A stretch of 64,000 nucleotides of DNA, from assembly GCA_963748005.1 (NCBI GenBank), contig CAVVHH010000002.1, forward strand, positions 1,054,001-1,118,000, given 5' to 3'. Below, piece after piece: positions 1 through 7,702 of the stretch; the first letter of the stretch is position 1; each line of letters starts with the position of its first letter. The translations under genes and the position numbers were made by a program. Below the pieces are notes generated by a model, which was not told the origin of the DNA, searched no databases, and saw only the letters and a program-made list of their open reading frames with translations. Origin of the DNA: CAILZL01 sp963748005 (GTDB lineage Bacteria; Pseudomonadota; Gammaproteobacteria; Steroidobacterales; Steroidobacteraceae).

Positions 1-135
1 ATGCTTGATCGGCTCGCCGGATTCGCACAACACCTCGGCGAACTGCAGGTCGATGCGCTCACAGCTCGCCAGGACGGACGCCGGCAACGCGTCCAACAGG
101 CGGTTGGTGTGCGTGGACTGTTTCAATACGGCCAT
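1..135 (-). CDS. Crp/Fnr-type regulator, N-terminal part (runs off window edge)
   Basis: The first 45 codons of a minus-strand gene whose remainder lies left of the window. The peptide starts MAVLKQSTHTNRLLDALPAS and continues with a stretch like LQFAEVLCESGEPI. This is the same N-terminal pattern (NRLLAALP, then EVLYESG) seen in the two full-length Crp/Fnr regulators at 5349-6101 and 6497-7216, so it is a further paralogue of that family by direct comparison. An AGAGAGG Shine-Dalgarno lies just upstream of the ATG at 135. It diverges from the ferritin-like gene, and a perfect regulatory palindrome (284-299) lies in the shared spacer. The DNA-binding domain is not visible. Confidence 0.75.
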   Translation of the reverse strand, partial: MAVLKQSTHTNRLLDALPASVLASCERIDLQFAEVLCESGEPIKH

Positions 136-283
136 AGAACCTCTCTCCGGACTGTGATTGGGCCTCTGGACTGTCGCCAGTGGAAATCCCAACTCGCGGC
201 CAAGGAGAGTCGGCAGTGCTATTTGAGGTGACTAATGACTACTTTTCACCCTGTAACTATGAGCCCGCTTACGCACCTGACTC

Positions 284-299
284 TGTGCGCTGGCGTACA
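284..299. promoter_or_regulatory. Palindromic operator-like site P1 (perfect)
   Basis: TGTGCGCTGGCGTACA, a perfect inverted repeat of the TGTNCGC-N2-GCGNACA family. It lies in the divergent spacer between the partial Crp/Fnr gene (start 135) and the ferritin-like gene (start 531). Regulatory function is inferred from recurrence and position. Confidence 0.55.
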
Positions 300-433
300 T
301 CTATGTATTAGCCCAGCTTGCGCTCTTTACCATCGGACAGGTGAACTATTTTTCGCGCAGTACGAATGCCATTGCTGCGCTACCGCAAAGACCCCTGAGC
401 GCCTTTCACAGTCAAACACCGATACGGCCTGGT

Positions 434-449
434 GGTTCGCTGGCGCACA
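434..449. promoter_or_regulatory. Palindromic operator-like site P2
   Basis: GGTTCGCTGGCGCACA, one mismatch from the TGTNCGC-N2-GCGNACA palindrome. It is 82 bp upstream of the ferritin-like gene start and is the second site in this spacer. Confidence 0.5.
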
Positions 450-530
450 GACCGAGGATGCCAACCCTCGCAATATAGGCATGACTATTCCAAACCCCCA
501 TCTCAAGTAAACACATTTCCTCGAGGACCT

Positions 531-1079
531 ATGTCCAGCCAAAAACTACAGACCGACCTGCAAGTTATCCGGGCGCGCGCCCGCGAACATCTCGATGATG
601 GCGCGGTAACGGCCGGCTATGTCGCTGATCGAGAGACGGTGATCAAGTTGCTGAATGACGCCTTGGCGACGGAGCTGGTGTGCGTTCTTCGCTATCGCCG
701 ACATCATTTCATGGCGCGCGGCATTAACTCACAAAGCGTCGCGCAGGAGTTTTTGGCTCATGCCAACGAAGAGCTTGGCCATGCCGACCAGCTCGCCGAA
801 CGCATCGTGCAATTGGGTGGCGCACCGGATTTTTCGCCCGATGAACTCACCGAACGCAGTCATGCCGAATACATTGAGGGTAATAGCCTGGCGAGCATGA
901 TCCGGGAGGATCTGGTGGCCGAACGCATCGCCATTGACAGTTACCGCGGTACGATCCAGTACCTGGGCGAAAATGACCCGACTACGCGCCGTTTGCTGGA
1001 AGGCATATTGGCAGTGGAAGAGGAGCACGCCGATGAATTGTCGGATTTGCTGGTCGCTTTTCCCACCCCGAAGCAGTGA
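531..1079 (+). CDS. Ferritin-like (bacterioferritin/Dps-type) di-iron protein
   Basis: A 182-residue all-helical protein with two ferritin-like helix pairs. The first carries ELVCVLRYRRH followed by ANEELGHADQLAERI. The second carries DLVAERIAIDSYR and AVEEEHADELSDLL. These E...E..H patterns are the di-iron ligands of the bacterioferritin/rubrerythrin superfamily. The likely role is cytoplasmic iron storage or peroxide detoxification. The ATG at 531 follows CGAGGA; the open frame extends upstream to 432, but that extension is not protein-like and overlaps operator site P2. The surrounding genes are stress-type, which fits. Whether it binds haem like true Bfr cannot be judged. Confidence 0.85.
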   Translation: MSSQKLQTDLQVIRARAREHLDDGAVTAGYVADRETVIKLLNDALATELVCVLRYRRHHFMARGINSQSVAQEFLAHANEELGHADQLAERIVQLGGAPDFSPDELTERSHAEYIEGNSLASMIREDLVAERIAIDSYRGTIQYLGENDPTTRRLLEGILAVEEEHADELSDLLVAFPTPKQ

Positions 1080-1081
1080 TG

Positions 1082-1450
1082 CTAGAAACGCACCGGAAGC
1101 CGTTCCCACGCGCCTGGATTGTGTTGCCACGCTACCGATTGCGCGGACAAGGAGTGCCCATCAGTTTGCGCGTGATCCGGCTCTATCGCTGCTGAGTCGG
1201 TTGCCGCAGAGAGTAATGGATCCATCATCGTCGTTGCGACTGGACTGCAGATACCGGCTCGACCCATACCGCGAGCGGAGGAACTCAAATCTGCCATTCG
1301 ACACGCACGGCAAGGCAGCGCAGTTGCATTTCCGAACATATCCGGCAGATGACTCATGACACCAGCCGTGCCGACTCCGGACAGGAATACACATGCTATT
1401 CCCGCGACGCGCACTGAGGAAAACGCAGGCCTGTAAATTACTGCTGTCAT
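1082..1450 (-). CDS. Possible small exported protein (doubtful)
   Basis: An open frame of 122 codons with a hydrophobic N-terminal stretch (VAGIACVFLSGVGTAGVM) resembling a signal peptide. Its ATG at 1450 is preceded by a good AAGGGAGGT four bases away. A palindrome of the operator family lies about 80 bp upstream (1529-1544), as for the other genes of this region. The remainder of the protein is low-complexity, Ala/Met/Ser-rich, and matches nothing I recognise. It may be a decayed gene. Apart from this the 1080-1691 interval shows nothing convincing. Confidence 0.25.
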   Translation of the reverse strand: MTAVIYRPAFSSVRVAGIACVFLSGVGTAGVMSHLPDMFGNATALPCRACRMADLSSSARGMGRAGICSPVATTMMDPLLSAATDSAAIEPDHAQTDGHSLSAQSVAWQHNPGAWERLPVRF

Positions 1451-1528
1451 ACGACCTCCCTTGCCATCCCCATTGTCCAAGGCGACATCAATGCGCTGGT
1501 TAGAGTTATCGCCTCCGGATCGTCCGTC

Positions 1529-1544
1529 TGTTCGGTAGCAGACA
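1529..1544. promoter_or_regulatory. Palindromic operator-like site P3 (degenerate)
   Basis: TGTTCGGTAGCAGACA matches the outer TGT/ACA and most inner positions of the recurring palindrome. It sits 79 bp upstream of the doubtful minus-strand ORF starting at 1450. Confidence 0.35.
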
Positions 1545-1691
1545 TAGCGATGCGAATGCCGATATCTGGCAATTTCTCAGGTAATGGCGCTCCTCGCTGT
1601 CCCTTTTCTCGCGCTTGTGCGGGGAAGTCAGACAGGAGGTAAAGCGCCAGGCACTTTGCCTCCCGTGACAATCAATCAACCTGGCGCTGGA

Positions 1692-2240
1692 CTATCTTTC
1701 GAGCTTGTTGACCTTCGAGCCTTCCAGGGACACATCTGCCATCAGGCCCTTCTCGCCGAATACGAAACCCAGAATAGGCCGCTGCAACGTCTTGCTATCG
1801 TACGAGCCACCCGCGCCCATGGACACCAGGGCTACGCCGGTTTCGGCGCCGATCGACCATCCCTTGCTGGCATTGAACTTGTCGAGCGTCTCCTGATTCA
1901 TGAACATGATGATCTGGCTGCGCTTGGCGGCACCCAGAGTGAGACCAATCGATGCGGAAGCAACACTGTAATAGCCAGCCGTCTTGCCCTTGACCTGCAG
2001 CACGCCTTCACCATATTCGCCGGCGACGCCTGCACCACCCTTGGTGATGCGCGGAAATACCAGCATGCCGGTCGACTTCTTTTCCAGATCTGCATTTGCC
2101 GGGCTGAGCGCATGGAATTGCGTGAGCGCTTCGGCGACACTCACATCAATTTCAGCCTTGGTAGCGGCCATCGAGGCCGTGCTGGCGAGTAGCGCCATGC
2201 TGGCCACGCCGATGGCGACCGTCAGATTACGTACTTTCAT
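1692..2240 (-). CDS. SYLF (Ysc84-like) lipid-binding domain protein, exported
   Basis: A 182-residue protein. Residues 1-24 form a signal peptide (VAIGVASMALLASTASMA). The mature part is a SYLF/Ysc84-type domain: FPRITKGGAGVAGEYGEGVL, then a glycine-rich core with SIGLTLGAAKRSQIIMFMN and GAETGVALVSMGAGGS. In bacteria such proteins are periplasmic and their biochemical role is poorly known; the eukaryotic homologues bind phosphoinositides. The ATG at 2240 follows GGAGAT; an upstream in-frame GTG at 2255 would place the signal peptide poorly. Palindromic site P4 lies 140 bp upstream. Confidence 0.85.
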   Translation of the reverse strand: MKVRNLTVAIGVASMALLASTASMAATKAEIDVSVAEALTQFHALSPANADLEKKSTGMLVFPRITKGGAGVAGEYGEGVLQVKGKTAGYYSVASASIGLTLGAAKRSQIIMFMNQETLDKFNASKGWSIGAETGVALVSMGAGGSYDSKTLQRPILGFVFGEKGLMADVSLEGSKVNKLER

Positions 2241-2380
2241 TACTTCTATCTCCACTTCTAACTATTGAAGTTGGGTTAATCAAACGGCCCTTTGGCGTTC
2301 GTTCACAACCCTCGGTACTGACCAAGCCACATCGGGTTGATCCATAACTGTCAATATGGGTGCAGCGCCGGGAGGTCGTC

Positions 2381-2396
2381 TGTACGTCGGCGAACG
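2381..2396. promoter_or_regulatory. Palindromic operator-like site P4
   Basis: TGTACGTCGGCGAACG, close to TGTNCGC-N2-GCGNACA, between the divergent SYLF gene (141 bp away) and the kinase-RR-Crp operon (373 bp away). Confidence 0.45.
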
Positions 2397-2611
2397 TACT
2401 CGTGGACAGCAAACCGGCAGGCTCGCTGCCAAGGGCTGTTAACACTCACGGGATCGCAGCGATGACAACTGGTCGGCAGTCATCAGCAGATCAAGCCGGC
2501 ATGCGCTCCGCCTGAGCATTTTCTTCCAGCAGTCTGGTGCTCCCAGCAGGGTCTGGCGGTTGGCTCAGGGAAGTTGCATTTCCCTTAGCTACCCCAGTTA
2601 CAACACCACTA

Positions 2612-2627
2612 TGTGCGTTGCCGTACG
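2612..2627. promoter_or_regulatory. Palindromic operator-like site P5
   Basis: TGTGCGTTGCCGTACG, same family, 142 bp upstream of the hybrid histidine kinase start at 2769. Confidence 0.45.
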
Positions 2628-2768
2628 GACGTTGAAAGGAAATGCCCACATAAGGGGTAAGTGCACCTCAACAGGCGCGGATTTTTTCGAGCAGGAGCAG
2701 ATATGCCTGTCTCATTCCGGAAGTGAGGCGCACTGCCATTTATTGTATGAATTCTACCGAGGCTGGCA

Positions 2769-4499
2769 GTGATTGAACTTCAAGACGATTCGGCTGTTCT
2801 CGACACTGCCATCCACGCGGATTGCCTCACGGAAGTACGGCGTCAGGAGGCCTTGCTTAAAACCGGCGCCCTGCAGAACGCGATTCTGACCAGCGCCAAT
2901 TTTTCGATTATCGCCACCGACGAAAAGGGCATCATTCAACTGTTCAATGTTGGCGCCGAACGCATGCTGGGTTACCTCGCCGCCGAGGTGGTGAACAGGA
3001 TCAGCCCCAGCGACATTCACGATCCGCAGGAAGTCATGGCGCGCGCACAGGCATTGACGCTGGAACTAGGCACCGCCATCTCGCCGGGCTTCGAGGCATT
3101 GGCCTTCAAGGCTTCGCGGGGTATCGAAGACAGCTATGAATTGACCTATATCTGCAAGGACGGCAGCCGCTTCCCGGCCATTGTATCGATCACCGCGTTG
3201 CGTGACGACCACGGCGACATCATCGGTTACCTGTTGATCGGCACCGATAACTCGGTGCGCAAGCAGGTCGAACTGGAGTTGCACCACGCGATGGGAGTGG
3301 CGAAAAAAGCCAATCTCGCGAAGTCAGACTTCCTGTCCAGCATGAGCCATGAGTTGCGCACGCCCTTGAGTGCAATCCTGGGTTTCGCGCAGTTGATCGA
3401 CTCCGGTTCACCGCTACCCACGCCCGCGCAAAAGCGCAGCCTGGATCAGATTCTCAAGGCGGGGTGGTACCTGCTGGAATTAATCAATGAAGTGCTCGAT
3501 CTGGCACTCATCGAATCCGGAAAGTTGTCGCTCTCGCCGGAACCGATCTCGCTGGTTGAAGTGATGCGTGAATGCCAGGCGATGATCGAACCGCAGGCGC
3601 AGAGCCGCGGCATCAAAGTAGTGTTCTCGCCTTTCCAGATACCGTACTTCGTCAAAGCCGACCGCACGCGGGTAAAGCAGGTCTTTATCAATCTGCTGTC
3701 CAACGCGATCAAGTACAACAAGGTGGGTGGAACGGTTCTCGTGGTCTACGACGCCAGCACCCCGGGGCGCATACGCATTTGCGTCCAAGACACCGGCGAT
3801 GGCCTGGCGCAGGACCAGTTGGCCCAGCTGTTCCAGCCTTTCAACCGGCTTGGACAGGAGCACAAGGGTGAGGAAGGCACGGGCATTGGCCTGGTGACTA
3901 CCAAACGGCTGGTCGAATTGATGGGCGGCGATATCGGCGTGGAAAGCATTGTCGGCAAGGGCAGTGTGTTCTGGATCGAGCTGCCGCTGACTGCGGAGCG
4001 ACAGCACGTCGCGCGCGCAACCGGGTCGTTGACCAATATGCAGATACACGGTGAGCCCAATGCGCCGCTGCGCACGCTGCTGTATGTAGAGGACAACCCG
4101 GCCAATCTGATGCTGATCGAAGATCTGGTCGCGCGCCGGTCCGATATCCGCCTGTTGAGTGCGAATGATGGCATACGCGGTACCGAGATGGCGCTGGCTG
4201 CCGTGCCGGACGTCATTCTGATGGATATCAATCTGCCCGGCATCAGCGGCATCCGGGCATTGCAAATTCTGGCCGAAAACCCCCTTACGGCACACATTCC
4301 GGTGATTGCACTCAGCGCCAATGCCATGCCCCGTGACATCGAGAAAGGCATGGAGGCTGGCTTCTTTCGCTATCTCACCAAGCCCATCAATGTTAACGAA
4401 TTCATGAATACTCTGGACATGGCGCTGAAATTTTCTGCTACCCAGTTACCCGCCGTAGTCACGCCGACGGATCGCGTCACGCAGGGTAACGCAGCATGA
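2769..4499 (+). CDS. Hybrid sensor histidine kinase (PAS-HisKA-HATPase-REC)
   Basis: 576 residues. A PAS domain spans about 35-160 (SIIATDEKGIIQLFN, ending IIGYLLIGTDNSVRKQ). It is followed by a short helix, HisKA with H194 in SMSHELRTPL, and a HATPase_c domain with N-box N312 (NLLSNAIKYN), G1 DTGDGL (341-346) and G2 GTGIGL (370-375). A C-terminal receiver has phospho-acceptor D486 in ILMDINLPG and K538 in LTKP. There is no membrane segment, so it is a cytoplasmic sensor whose signal would be read by PAS. The start is GTG after CGAGG. The gene overlaps the next (ATGA), so kinase, response regulator and Crp/Fnr gene probably form one operon behind sites P4 and P5. Confidence 0.93.
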   Translation: MIELQDDSAVLDTAIHADCLTEVRRQEALLKTGALQNAILTSANFSIIATDEKGIIQLFNVGAERMLGYLAAEVVNRISPSDIHDPQEVMARAQALTLELGTAISPGFEALAFKASRGIEDSYELTYICKDGSRFPAIVSITALRDDHGDIIGYLLIGTDNSVRKQVELELHHAMGVAKKANLAKSDFLSSMSHELRTPLSAILGFAQLIDSGSPLPTPAQKRSLDQILKAGWYLLELINEVLDLALIESGKLSLSPEPISLVEVMRECQAMIEPQAQSRGIKVVFSPFQIPYFVKADRTRVKQVFINLLSNAIKYNKVGGTVLVVYDASTPGRIRICVQDTGDGLAQDQLAQLFQPFNRLGQEHKGEEGTGIGLVTTKRLVELMGGDIGVESIVGKGSVFWIELPLTAERQHVARATGSLTNMQIHGEPNAPLRTLLYVEDNPANLMLIEDLVARRSDIRLLSANDGIRGTEMALAAVPDVILMDINLPGISGIRALQILAENPLTAHIPVIALSANAMPRDIEKGMEAGFFRYLTKPINVNEFMNTLDMALKFSATQLPAVVTPTDRVTQGNAA

Positions 4500-5329
4500 C
4501 TAGCGAGCCCGACATTCTCAATGCCAGCATCCTGATCGTTGACGATCAGTCATCCAATGTCGCCCTGCTTGAGCAATTACTGAGCGACGTTGGCTATACC
4601 CATGTCACCGCGACCAGCGATCCGCAAGCGGTATGCGCACTGCACCGCAGGCATGGCTATGACCTGATTCTGCTCGACCTGCAGATGCCCGGCATGGACG
4701 GGTTCCAGGTGATTGAGACGCTCAAGGCCAACGCTGTCGATGACTACCTGCCGGTTATCGTGCTCACTGCTCAACCGGGCCACAAGCTGCGCGCGCTGCA
4801 AGCCGGCGCCAAGGACTTCATCAGCAAACCCTTTGATCTGGTGGAAGTCAAAACGCGCATCCGCAACATGCTCGAAGTGCGGTTGTTGTACAAACGGCTT
4901 GGGAAATACAACGAACTACTGGAACAGGCGGTAAAGGAACGCACTGCAGAACTGCGCGAAAGCGAAGCGCGTTATCGCAGCCTGACCGAACTGGCTTCCG
5001 ACTGGTACTGGGAACAGGACGAGTCGGGCAACTTCACCAAGGTCTCGGGTCCGGTACTGGAAATGCTGGGCATTCGCGTTGACTCGTTTGTGAGCAGCGC
5101 TGCGCATGACGCCGACAACAATGCGATGACGGGCTGGAACAAAGCCGAGCGAACAGCACTGCAGGCCATGATTGCCGACCGGCAACCGTTCCTCGACTTC
5201 GTATTCAGCCGGATCAATGTCGATGGCTCGCTACAGAAATTCCAGGTCAGTGGCGAGCCGATGTTCAGCCGGTCCTGCCGCTTCGTCGGCTACCGCGGCA
5301 TAGGTATCGAACTGACCGCACAGAGGTAG
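4496..5329 (+). CDS. Response regulator with REC, coiled coil and terminal PAS, no output domain
   Basis: 277 residues. The N-terminal receiver (about 10-125) has the acidic pair D16/D17, phospho-acceptor D61 in LILLDLQMPGMDGF, and a conserved lysine in FISKPF. A helical linker follows (YNELLEQAVKERTAELRESEARY), then a PAS-like domain to the C-terminus (LASDWYWEQDESGNF, ending FVGYRGIGIELTAQ). In relatives this REC-PAS arrangement is normally followed by GGDEF, EAL or a kinase; here the protein stops after PAS. It starts inside the kinase stop codon (4-bp overlap), so co-translation is likely. It may act through protein contacts or be a truncated GGDEF-type regulator. Confidence 0.9.
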   Translation: MTSEPDILNASILIVDDQSSNVALLEQLLSDVGYTHVTATSDPQAVCALHRRHGYDLILLDLQMPGMDGFQVIETLKANAVDDYLPVIVLTAQPGHKLRALQAGAKDFISKPFDLVEVKTRIRNMLEVRLLYKRLGKYNELLEQAVKERTAELRESEARYRSLTELASDWYWEQDESGNFTKVSGPVLEMLGIRVDSFVSSAAHDADNNAMTGWNKAERTALQAMIADRQPFLDFVFSRINVDGSLQKFQVSGEPMFSRSCRFVGYRGIGIELTAQR

Positions 5330-5348
5330 TGGGCTCGGTATCATTGCC

Positions 5349-6101
5349 ATGTCATTACTACCCATCATCACTCCCGGTCCTGCTCAAAATCGTCTGCTTG
5401 CCGCCCTGCCTGCGGCGGAGTTCGCCCGCCTGGCTCCCGATCTGGAACTGGTGCCAATGCGACTCGGCGAATCGATATACGAGCCCGGTGTCCAGTTACA
5501 ACATGTCTACTTTCCGACCACTGCCATTGTGTCGCTGCTCTACATGATGGAATCCGGCATTTGCGCCGAGATCGCCAGTGTGGGTAACGAAGGCATGCTC
5601 GGCATATCGCTGGTCATGGGCAGCAGCACCACACCCAGTTCGGCGGTGGTACAGACAACAGGCCACGCTTACCGGCTCAGGGCCAGATCTCTCAGGAACG
5701 AGTTTGAGCAACACACCCTGATTTTGACTCTGCTGCTGCGTTACACACAGGTATTGCTTACTCAGATCGCACAGACGGGTGCCTGCAATCGGCATCATTC
5801 GATAGAACAACAACTGTGCCGCTGGCTCTTGCTGACACTGGATCGATTGCCGTCGAACGACTTGATCCTGACGCAGGAGTTGATCGCCAGCACCCTGGGC
5901 GTACGCCGCGAGAGCATTACCGAGGCCGCCGGCAACTTGCAGCGCGCCGGTTTTATCCGTTACCGGCGCGGCCATATTGCGGTAATTGATCGACGTGGAC
6001 TGGAAGGGTGCGTGTGCGAATGCTACGCCGTCGTCCGCAAAGAACTGGGCGGATCACTCGATACGCGTTATCGTCAGATTGCGGCCAGTGCTGCGGCATA
6101 A
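5349..6101 (+). CDS. Crp/Fnr family transcriptional regulator
   Basis: 250 residues. An N-terminal cyclic-nucleotide-binding-type beta-barrel (about 12-130: RLLAALPAAEFARL, GESIYEPG, HVYFPTTAIVSLLYMMESG, EIASVGNEGMLGISLVMG) is followed by a C-terminal winged helix (about 150-225). Its HTH reads LTQELIASTLGVRRESITEA with wing FIRYRRGHIAVIDRRGLE. No Fnr-type N-terminal cysteine cluster is seen, and the cAMP-contact residues of Crp are not obvious, so the effector is unknown. It lies 19 bp after the response regulator gene and is probably in the same operon. It is closely similar to the minus-strand regulator at 6497-7216, and both proteins probably recognise related operators. Confidence 0.92.
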   Translation: MSLLPIITPGPAQNRLLAALPAAEFARLAPDLELVPMRLGESIYEPGVQLQHVYFPTTAIVSLLYMMESGICAEIASVGNEGMLGISLVMGSSTTPSSAVVQTTGHAYRLRARSLRNEFEQHTLILTLLLRYTQVLLTQIAQTGACNRHHSIEQQLCRWLLLTLDRLPSNDLILTQELIASTLGVRRESITEAAGNLQRAGFIRYRRGHIAVIDRRGLEGCVCECYAVVRKELGGSLDTRYRQIAASAAA

Positions 6102-6202
6102 CGGATTCAAATTCTCGTGATGCCCCGCTTCAGTAACGGCAACGCGAGTGTCCTGTGTCACAGCCAGTTCAATTCGCACCAGCTGTTTGAGCAGGGCGGG
6201 TT

Positions 6203-6373
6203 TCAGGTCAGCAAGTACTTTGTCCGTGCGATTCCTGCCAGCAGTTCGGTGACTTCAATAGCGCCAAGCGGTTGGCTGAAGTTGCGGTCCTGCCCACCGG
6301 GACACCAGTGCGACTGCAGGAGCAACAGGTCCTGGTACGTTTCCACGCCCTTGGCCGCCACTCGCATCTGCAT
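6203..6373 (-). pseudogene. Decayed C-terminal fragment of an EAL (c-di-GMP phosphodiesterase) gene
   Basis: The minus-strand reading gives 56 residues beginning MQMRVAAKGVETYQDLLLLQ and continuing ...CPGGQDRNFSQPLGAIEVTELL. This aligns with the EAL domain end of the intact gene at 9095-11227 (MRVVAEGVETPAQLAYLQEQ, CPEGQGYYFSRPV...ELAQLLG). A stop codon lies five codons upstream of the first methionine, the catalytic VAEGVET is VAAKGVET, and the rest of the domain is missing. It is a relic of a second EAL gene. The remainder of 6102-6496 shows no gene. Confidence 0.75.
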
Positions 6374-6460
6374 GTTCATGAATCAGCGCTCACGTGCTAA
6401 CCCTACCTGCGCATAACGGCTTTAGGGCTGATATTCGATCAAAACAAACGAGTGATTTTC

Positions 6461-6476
6461 ACTTCGGTATCGAACA
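6461..6476. promoter_or_regulatory. Palindromic operator-like site P6 (one half conserved)
   Basis: ACTTCGGTATCGAACA keeps the right half (CGAACA followed by TAGCGCG, as at P7 and P10 on the opposite strand) but not the left. It lies 88 bp upstream of the decayed EAL fragment and may be an eroded site. Confidence 0.25.
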
Positions 6477-6496
6477 TAGCGCGCAGGCTCGTCAGC

Positions 6497-7216
6497 TCAG
6501 GTTGCCATCCTGTTAGGCAGCAGCCGATCCGTTTCGGTCTTGACCACGGCATAACACTCGCAACTGCGTGCTTCCAGACCAGGGCGATCCAGCACAGTAA
6601 TGTGGCCACGGCTGTAGCGAATCAATCCGGCCTGCTGCAGCTTTCCGGCGGCCTCGGTAACGCCCTCGCGACGGACGCCCAGCATGTTGGATATCAATTC
6701 CTGGGTCATGACCAACTCACTGGACGCCAGGCGGTCGAGACTGAGCAACAACCAGCGACACAATTGCTGATCCACAGAGTGATGTCGATTACACACGGCG
6801 GTTTGTGCCATTTGCGTAATCAATGCTTGCGTATAACGCAGCAGCAGATGCTGCATCGGACCGCCGCGAGTAAATTCATCTTTAAGCAGCTGACTCGGGA
6901 GTCGATATACATGGCCGGCGCTTTGCACCACGGCTCGATTGGTGGTGGTTTCGCCGCCCATGAACAATGACACACCGATGATGCCTTCATTACCCACCAC
7001 TGCAATCTCGGCAGAAGCGCCATCGGCCAGCATGTACAGCAATGACACAATGGCAGTCGTCGGAAAATAGACATTGCGCAGGCGGCTGCCCGATTCGTAC
7101 AGCACTTCTCCTAACGGTATCGGCACCAGTTTCATCTTCGGCAGGAGCCGCTCCAGATCTTCTGCTGGCAACGCCGCTAGCAAATGATTCTGTCGCGCGT
7201 CATGAACCACTGACAT
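6497..7216 (-). CDS. Crp/Fnr family transcriptional regulator, poly-C tract in leader
   Basis: 239 residues, strongly similar to the product of 5349-6101 along the whole length: NHLLAALPAEDLERLLPKMK, GEVLYESGSRLRNVYFPTT, EIAVVGNEGIIGVSLFMGG, then HTH MTQELISNMLGVRREGVTEA and wing LIRYSRGHITVLDRPGLE. The effector is unknown for the same reasons. The ATG at 7216 is chosen because the protein begins just before the conserved RQNHLLAALP. A TTG at 7279 would add 21 residues with eight consecutive prolines encoded by the homopolymer at 7233-7252. Operator-like site P7 lies 75 bp upstream, suggesting autoregulation or cross-regulation. Confidence 0.92.
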   Translation of the reverse strand: MSVVHDARQNHLLAALPAEDLERLLPKMKLVPIPLGEVLYESGSRLRNVYFPTTAIVSLLYMLADGASAEIAVVGNEGIIGVSLFMGGETTTNRAVVQSAGHVYRLPSQLLKDEFTRGGPMQHLLLRYTQALITQMAQTAVCNRHHSVDQQLCRWLLLSLDRLASSELVMTQELISNMLGVRREGVTEAAGKLQQAGLIRYSRGHITVLDRPGLEARSCECYAVVKTETDRLLPNRMAT

Positions 7217-7232
7217 GATTGAAGCCTGTGGC

Positions 7233-7252
7233 GGGGGGGGGGGGGGGGGGGG
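7233..7252. repeat. Homopolymer of 20 G (poly-C on the coding strand)
   Basis: Twenty consecutive G on the plus strand, ending 17 bp from the start codon of the minus-strand Crp/Fnr gene, between that start and operator-like site P7. Tracts this long change length readily by slipped-strand mispairing. An assembly or sequencing length error is also possible. Confidence 0.9.
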
Positions 7253-7290
7253 TGATAGTCTAGCCCTCTTACTCGGCAAGCGGTGGACTA

Positions 7291-7306
7291 TGTTCGCTTT
7301 CAGACA
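7291..7306. promoter_or_regulatory. Palindromic operator-like site P7
   Basis: TGTTCGCTTTCAGACA (reverse complement TGTCTGAAAGCGAACA), 75 bp upstream of the Crp/Fnr gene starting at 7216. The aligned duplicate at 14271-14286 has the same position relative to the decayed Crp copy. Confidence 0.45.
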
Positions 7307-7323
7307 TATGAAGTTTACGCTTC

Positions 7324-7339
7324 AGTACGCTAGCGCACC
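7324..7339. promoter_or_regulatory. Palindromic operator-like site P8
   Basis: AGTACGCTAGCGCACC keeps the GTACGC-N2-GCGCAC core, with both outer bases lost. It is the second site in this spacer and aligns with 14302-14317 in the duplicated block. Confidence 0.35.
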
Positions 7340-7443
7340 GACCGTTTGCCGGCCCGCACGCACACTCGGCGCCTGTCGAAGGGCCGTCCCATCGTTGTTA
7401 CTTGACCGGGCCGCTTCGATCTTCGCCCCCGGGGTAAGCCAGT

Positions 7444-7500
7444 ATGATTCCGCATTCGGCCTCTGTTCGTACATTACGGCGCGCTCGGTGTGGAGGTTGT
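7444..7500 (+). pseudogene. Decayed 5' end of a DUF4398-type lipoprotein gene
   Basis: From the ATG at 7444, the first 40 or so bases (ATGATTCCGCATTCGG and onward through TTACGGCGCGC) align with the start of the intact DUF4398 gene at 14418. The similarity continues from the upstream spacer (TTCGATCTTCG shared) and then ends; the signal peptide and domain are lost. Together with the Crp gene to its left it is one arm of a duplicated block whose other arm is at 14060-14831. Confidence 0.6.
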
Positions 7501-7702
7501 AGTCCGCATCGTCCTGTTGCTGCTGGGGCGCATCTACGCGACGTTGGCAAATCAATAGAGAAATCCCGTTTATTTATTGGCAACAACACGTGCCCGGAAA
7601 CACGAGCTGACCGGCATTCGTGATGAGGATGCGCGCGTTGCTGCCAGAACCGTCCCGACACTTCGCAATTTCGCGACCTGCGGGATTCACCTGGAGAGCA
7701 CC

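Larger units (their letters stand above)
2241..2768. other. Divergent intergenic region with two operator-like sites
   Basis: A 528-bp spacer between the minus-strand SYLF gene and the plus-strand kinase gene. The short open frames here have no recognisable protein features or usable ribosome sites. The only structure seen is two palindromes, at 2381-2396 and 2612-2627. Confidence 0.6.

Noticed and set aside
1447..1671. 74-codon minus-strand frame
   Set aside because: No ribosome site, no features, overlaps a likely operator site.
2560..2772. 70-codon plus-strand frame before the kinase
   Set aside because: Contains palindrome P5, has unusual composition and no ribosome site.
3480..4295. 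271-codon minus-strand frame
   Set aside because: Antisense to the hybrid histidine kinase, whose motifs are all intact on the plus strand.
7468..7485. TGTTCGTACATTACGG as another operator
   Set aside because: Right half does not match; it belongs to the decayed DUF4398 start.
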